This document shows, piece after piece, positions 4,794 to 7,146 of a DNA stretch of 7,146 nucleotides (position 1 is the stretch's first letter; every line of letters begins with the position of its first letter). Position numbers and translations under genes: made by a program. The stretch is from Methanomicrobiales archaeon (GTDB lineage Archaea; Halobacteriota; Methanomicrobia; Methanomicrobiales; Methanoculleaceae): NCBI GenBank assembly GCA_012511245.1, contig JAAZGM010000108.1, positions 1-7,146 of the forward strand, given 5' to 3'. The notes below the pieces were generated by a model that saw only the letters and a list, made by a program, of their open reading frames with translations, was not told the origin of the DNA and did not search any database.

Positions 4794-7144
4794 TTCTTCC
4801 TCCGCCAGAAGAGGAACGCAAGCGGTGCGAGGAAAGGCGCATAGACGAGCGGCGTTGTGGGCGTCGTCGTCACCGGGACCGTCGTCACCGCCGTTGTCGG
4901 CTCTTCGGTCGCGCTGGTCGTGACGTTCGTCACCGCCGTGATCGTCTCGACCGGGGTGACTACACTTTCCGGCGCTGCGGCGATGACAAAGGTGGAGAAC
5001 CCGGGGGTGGTCGCCCGGAAGCGGTATACCCCGTTCTCTTCACCGATGACCTCGGTCGTGAGGATCTGCCACCCCCCGTCGACGTAACGCATGAGCCTGA
5101 CATCCTCCGGGAGGATCCCGTGTTCATCAAGCCACTCCGCCGGGATGGTGAAGGTCACCACTGCACCGGCAATCTGGTCGGGGGTCACCCACGAGGTTTC
5201 GATCTCGATGTACTCGTAGGCATCGCCGGGAGATTGTGCCTGGTTGGGGCATCTGGTCTCTTTCACGGTCAGCAACAGCCTCGGGATGTTGCTCAATGCC
5301 GTGACGGCGATGCTGTCGATCGATGTGGTGGCGCCTGAGAACGTATGCGTCTCACCACCGTTCAGGCCTTCACAGATACCGGCGGAGAAGGAGGGGCCGG
5401 AAGTATCGGCACCGCCGCTCCAGCTGCCTCCCTGCGGGCTGGACGTGGGATCGGGCGTGGGCGCCGCTATGACGGTCACTGAGGCCGCTCTCTCAATGCC
5501 GCCGGCACACGCCGTCACACCGGTGGATCCTTGTGCAAGCGCCGCGAAAGTACCCGACCGGTCGATGGTGCCGACATGGTCATCGGAGCACGACCAGGCC
5601 ACCCTGACCCAGTCCATCACACAATCGCACTGGTCGAATACCGTGGCGATGAATTTCCTGGTCTCTCCGGGGTCAAGCGTGGCCGTATCCGGATCGATCT
5701 CGATGCAGGACGGGACCGGGATCGAGGGCTCGACGGTCACGCAGGCGGAGTCATAAACCCCGTCAACCGATGCGATGAGTCGCACTTCGCCGTCATTGAG
5801 GGCGGTGAAGAGCCCGTGCTCATCGATAGTCCCGACATCTTCGTCGCAGCTCTCCCACTCCACATCGATATCCATGGGGTGGCCATGCCGGTCATACACC
5901 GTTGCGGTGAGGAGGATGGTCTCTCCGGCAGGGATGAAGAAGTCGGACGGGCTGACCTCGATCCGTGCAGGCCCTGACGGCAGTATCGACAGGACAGTCA
6001 CCGTCGCGGTCACGGTATCGTCGGTCTCACCAACCTTTGCGATGATGGTTGCGCTGCCTTCGCCCTGTGCGATGAAGAGGCCGCTGTTACGGAACATGCC
6101 GACGTCGGGGTCATCGCATGACCAGGATACCGCAGAACTGGATACGTTCTCCTGCAGGCCATACAGGGTGAACTGCCACTCGTCCCCGGTCGAGAGGATG
6201 ATATCCGACGGGGAGATCGTGAGGTCTGCAGGCTCACCGGTAACCGTTACTTCCGCCGCCCCGGGTATGCCCTCCGCTGTTGCGGTGACGGTTGCAGTCC
6301 CCGCGACAAGAGCGGTGAAGAACCCGGACTCATCGATCTCGCCGACAACCGGGTTATCGCAACCCCACGCCACCTCGACGTCGGGCATCTCGATGCCGTC
6401 CTGGTCGAACGCGGTCGCGGTGAACGCCGCGGTGTCGCCTTCGGTGAGGGTGATCGCCGATGGGATGACGACGATGCGGTCGAGGGTGGGGGCGTTACAG
6501 TTCACGGTGACGGTTGCAGATCCTTTAGCGCCATCGCCGCATGCGGTGATGGTTGCCGTGCCGCTGCTGAGAGCGGTGAAGAACCCGGACTCATCGATGG
6601 AACCGATCCCCCCATTGCAGCACTCCCATGTGATATCCGCATCCGGCACAAGGTTTCCGAACCGGTCGAACGCGACAGCACGGTACTCCAGGTCGCCACC
6701 GACCTCGATCGTGGCCGCGGACGGTATGACCACAATCCTTGCAAGCGCAGGTTCGCCTGCATTGATGGTGAGATCCGCCGTCCCGGATATGCCGTCTACC
6801 GTTGCGGTGACGACCGCGGTGCCTGCGGCGAGGGCGGTGAAGAGCCCGTACTCATCGATGGTTCCAATGTCCTGACCGCTGCACGACCACTCGAATTCAA
6901 CACCGGCCACTACGTTGTCGTCCTGATCGAAAGCGGTCGCCGAGAACTGGTTCGTGTCCCCGATATCAAGCGTAACCGGGGACGGATAGACCTCGACACA
7001 GACCACGATCGGCTCTACCGGCTCTTCATCACTGACGATGACAGTCGCGGTGCCGGTGACGTCTCCCGCCGATGCGGTGACGGTCGTCGTGCCTTCGGCA
7101 AGAGCGGTGAAGAGGCCGGTGGAGGGAACGATGCTCCCGACGGT
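4790..7144 (-). CDS. Surface protein with BIG_2-type Ig-like repeats, PGF-pre-PGF domain and C-terminal membrane anchor (5' end missing)
   Basis: The frame is open to the right edge, so 784 residues are visible and the N-terminus is missing. The GTG at 7004-7006 is internal, because a repeat (TVGSIVPSTGLFTAL) precedes it. Numbering from that codon as residue 1, six complete Ig-like group 2 repeats of 85-88 residues occupy 2-519, typified by RIVVIPSA, W-x-C and VGTIDESGFFTAL. After a Gly/Ser linker, residues 551-678 match the archaeal PGF-pre-PGF domain, with LLLTVKETRC, VVTFTIPAEWLDEHGI, VRLMRYVDGGWQIL and the closing TPGFSTFVI. A Thr/Pro-rich stalk (679-718) and a hydrophobic segment (719-734) ending in RRKN complete a C-terminal anchor. 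The family is typically exported; this one would project its repeats from the membrane or S-layer in an adhesive or structural role. It converges on the small membrane-protein gene, sharing the CTAG at the stops, and ends in a T8 terminator. Confidence 0.93.
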   Translation of the reverse strand, partial: TVGSIVPSTGLFTALAEGTTTVTASAGDVTGTATVIVSDEEPVEPIVVCVEVYPSPVTLDIGDTNQFSATAFDQDDNVVAGVEFEWSCSGQDIGTIDEYGLFTALAAGTAVVTATVDGISGTADLTINAGEPALARIVVIPSAATIEVGGDLEYRAVAFDRFGNLVPDADITWECCNGGIGSIDESGFFTALSSGTATITACGDGAKGSATVTVNCNAPTLDRIVVIPSAITLTEGDTAAFTATAFDQDGIEMPDVEVAWGCDNPVVGEIDESGFFTALVAGTATVTATAEGIPGAAEVTVTGEPADLTISPSDIILSTGDEWQFTLYGLQENVSSSAVSWSCDDPDVGMFRNSGLFIAQGEGSATIIAKVGETDDTVTATVTVLSILPSGPARIEVSPSDFFIPAGETILLTATVYDRHGHPMDIDVEWESCDEDVGTIDEHGLFTALNDGEVRLIASVDGVYDSACVTVEPSIPVPSCIEIDPDTATLDPGETRKFIATVFDQCDCVMDWVRVAWSCSDDHVGTIDRSGTFAALAQGSTGVTACAGGIERAASVTVIAAPTPDPTSSPQGGSWSGGADTSGPSFSAGICEGLNGGETHTFSGATTSIDSIAVTALSNIPRLLLTVKETRCPNQAQSPGDAYEYIEIETSWVTPDQIAGAVVTFTIPAEWLDEHGILPEDVRLMRYVDGGWQILTTEVIGEENGVYRFRATTPGFSTFVIAAAPESVVTPVETITAVTNVTTSATEEPTTAVTTVPVTTTPTTPLVYAPFLAPLAFLFWRRKN
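4973..5356 (-). other. PGF-pre-PGF domain of the Ig-repeat protein
   Basis: The segment corresponds to residues 551-678 counted from the codon at 7006. It matches the domain named for lying just before PGF-type C-terminal anchors in archaeal surface proteins: an amphipathic strand, VTFTIPAEWL, then LPEDVRLMRYVDGGWQ and a terminal RATTPGFSTF. It is the best lineage marker in the window, as it occurs mainly in Methanomicrobia and related euryarchaea. Confidence 0.8.
5450..7144 (-). repeat. Tandem Ig-like (BIG_2) repeats, six complete and one partial
   Basis: Repeat boundaries run approximately 7003-6740, 6739-6479, 6478-6224, 6223-5966, 5965-5708 and 5707-5450, with a partial unit at 7144-7007. 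Units are about 255-264 nt. Repeats 2 and 3 are the closest pair: a 29-nt stretch is identical at 6309-6337 and 6570-6598, exactly 261 nt apart, encoding the DESGFFTAL region. Repeat 4 is the most divergent (VGMFRNSGLFIAQ in place of VGTIDESGFFTAL). Each complete repeat carries a Cys two or three residues after the core Trp. Confidence 0.88.
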
Positions 7145-7146
7145 CG

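Noticed and set aside
4178..5338. A 386-codon plus-strand open frame
   Set aside because: It joins unrelated pieces: intergenic sequence, the first frame of the small membrane protein, and sequence antisense to the PGF-pre-PGF region. The Arg/Asp-rich composition after about 4790 is typical of shadow coding. Only the segment from 4532 is supported.
5775..6875. A 366-codon plus-strand open frame
   Set aside because: It is the antisense shadow of the Ig-like repeats; its periodic 'RAVKNPDSS' pattern mirrors the DESGFFTAL repeats on the other strand.
7004..7006. GTG as the start of the Ig-repeat protein
   Set aside because: The frame continues to the window edge with another recognisable Ig repeat, so the codon is an internal Val.
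5450..7144. The array of about 260-nt periodic repeats considered as a CRISPR or satellite
   Set aside because: The units are long, divergent and in frame, and they encode Ig-like domains. There are no short identical repeats with unique spacers.

Overview
The window most likely comes from a GC-rich euryarchaeon, probably a methanogen of the Methanomicrobiales (Methanoculleus-like). The evidence is: a PGF-pre-PGF domain next to a C-terminal membrane anchor on a surface protein with bacterial-type Ig repeats; an archaeal TATA box about 30 nt upstream of an apparently leaderless start (2342-2378); a T8 termination tract immediately after a stop codon; and Thr/Glu-rich stalks on exported proteins. 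The genus is inferred, not proven.

Layout. Positions 1-393 (+) hold the 3' part of a blue-copper (cupredoxin) protein that runs off the left edge. After about 250 nt with two hairpins come two tandem paralogues of the soluble PQQ-dependent glucose/sorbosone dehydrogenase family (GSDH/HHIP-like beta-propeller). The first, at 641-2161 (+), has a Shine-Dalgarno site and no visible signal peptide. The second, at 2378-4099 (+), has a signal peptide, its own TATA box and no Shine-Dalgarno site. Positions 4100-4531 contain hairpins and what looks like a broken fasciclin (FAS1) domain at about 4213-4335. A small single-pass membrane protein gene starts at 4532 behind a strong ribosome binding site. 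Its coding signal moves to the +1 frame near 4695 and ends at 4793, overlapping the stop codon of the convergent gene. That convergent gene (4790-7144, -, open at the right edge) encodes a large surface protein: at least six complete Ig-like repeats, a PGF-pre-PGF domain, a Thr-rich stalk and a C-terminal transmembrane anchor.

How they may work together. Apart from the signal-less first dehydrogenase, the recognisable products look like exported or cell-surface proteins. A secreted sugar-dehydrogenase-like propeller beside a type I copper protein suggests an extracellular oxidation and electron-transfer pair. This would be unusual in a methanogen, since PQQ synthesis is not known from this group, so the cofactor and substrate are open. 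The Ig-repeat protein is on the other strand and is probably an independent S-layer-associated or adhesive protein. No RNA genes, CRISPR arrays or complete mobile elements were seen.
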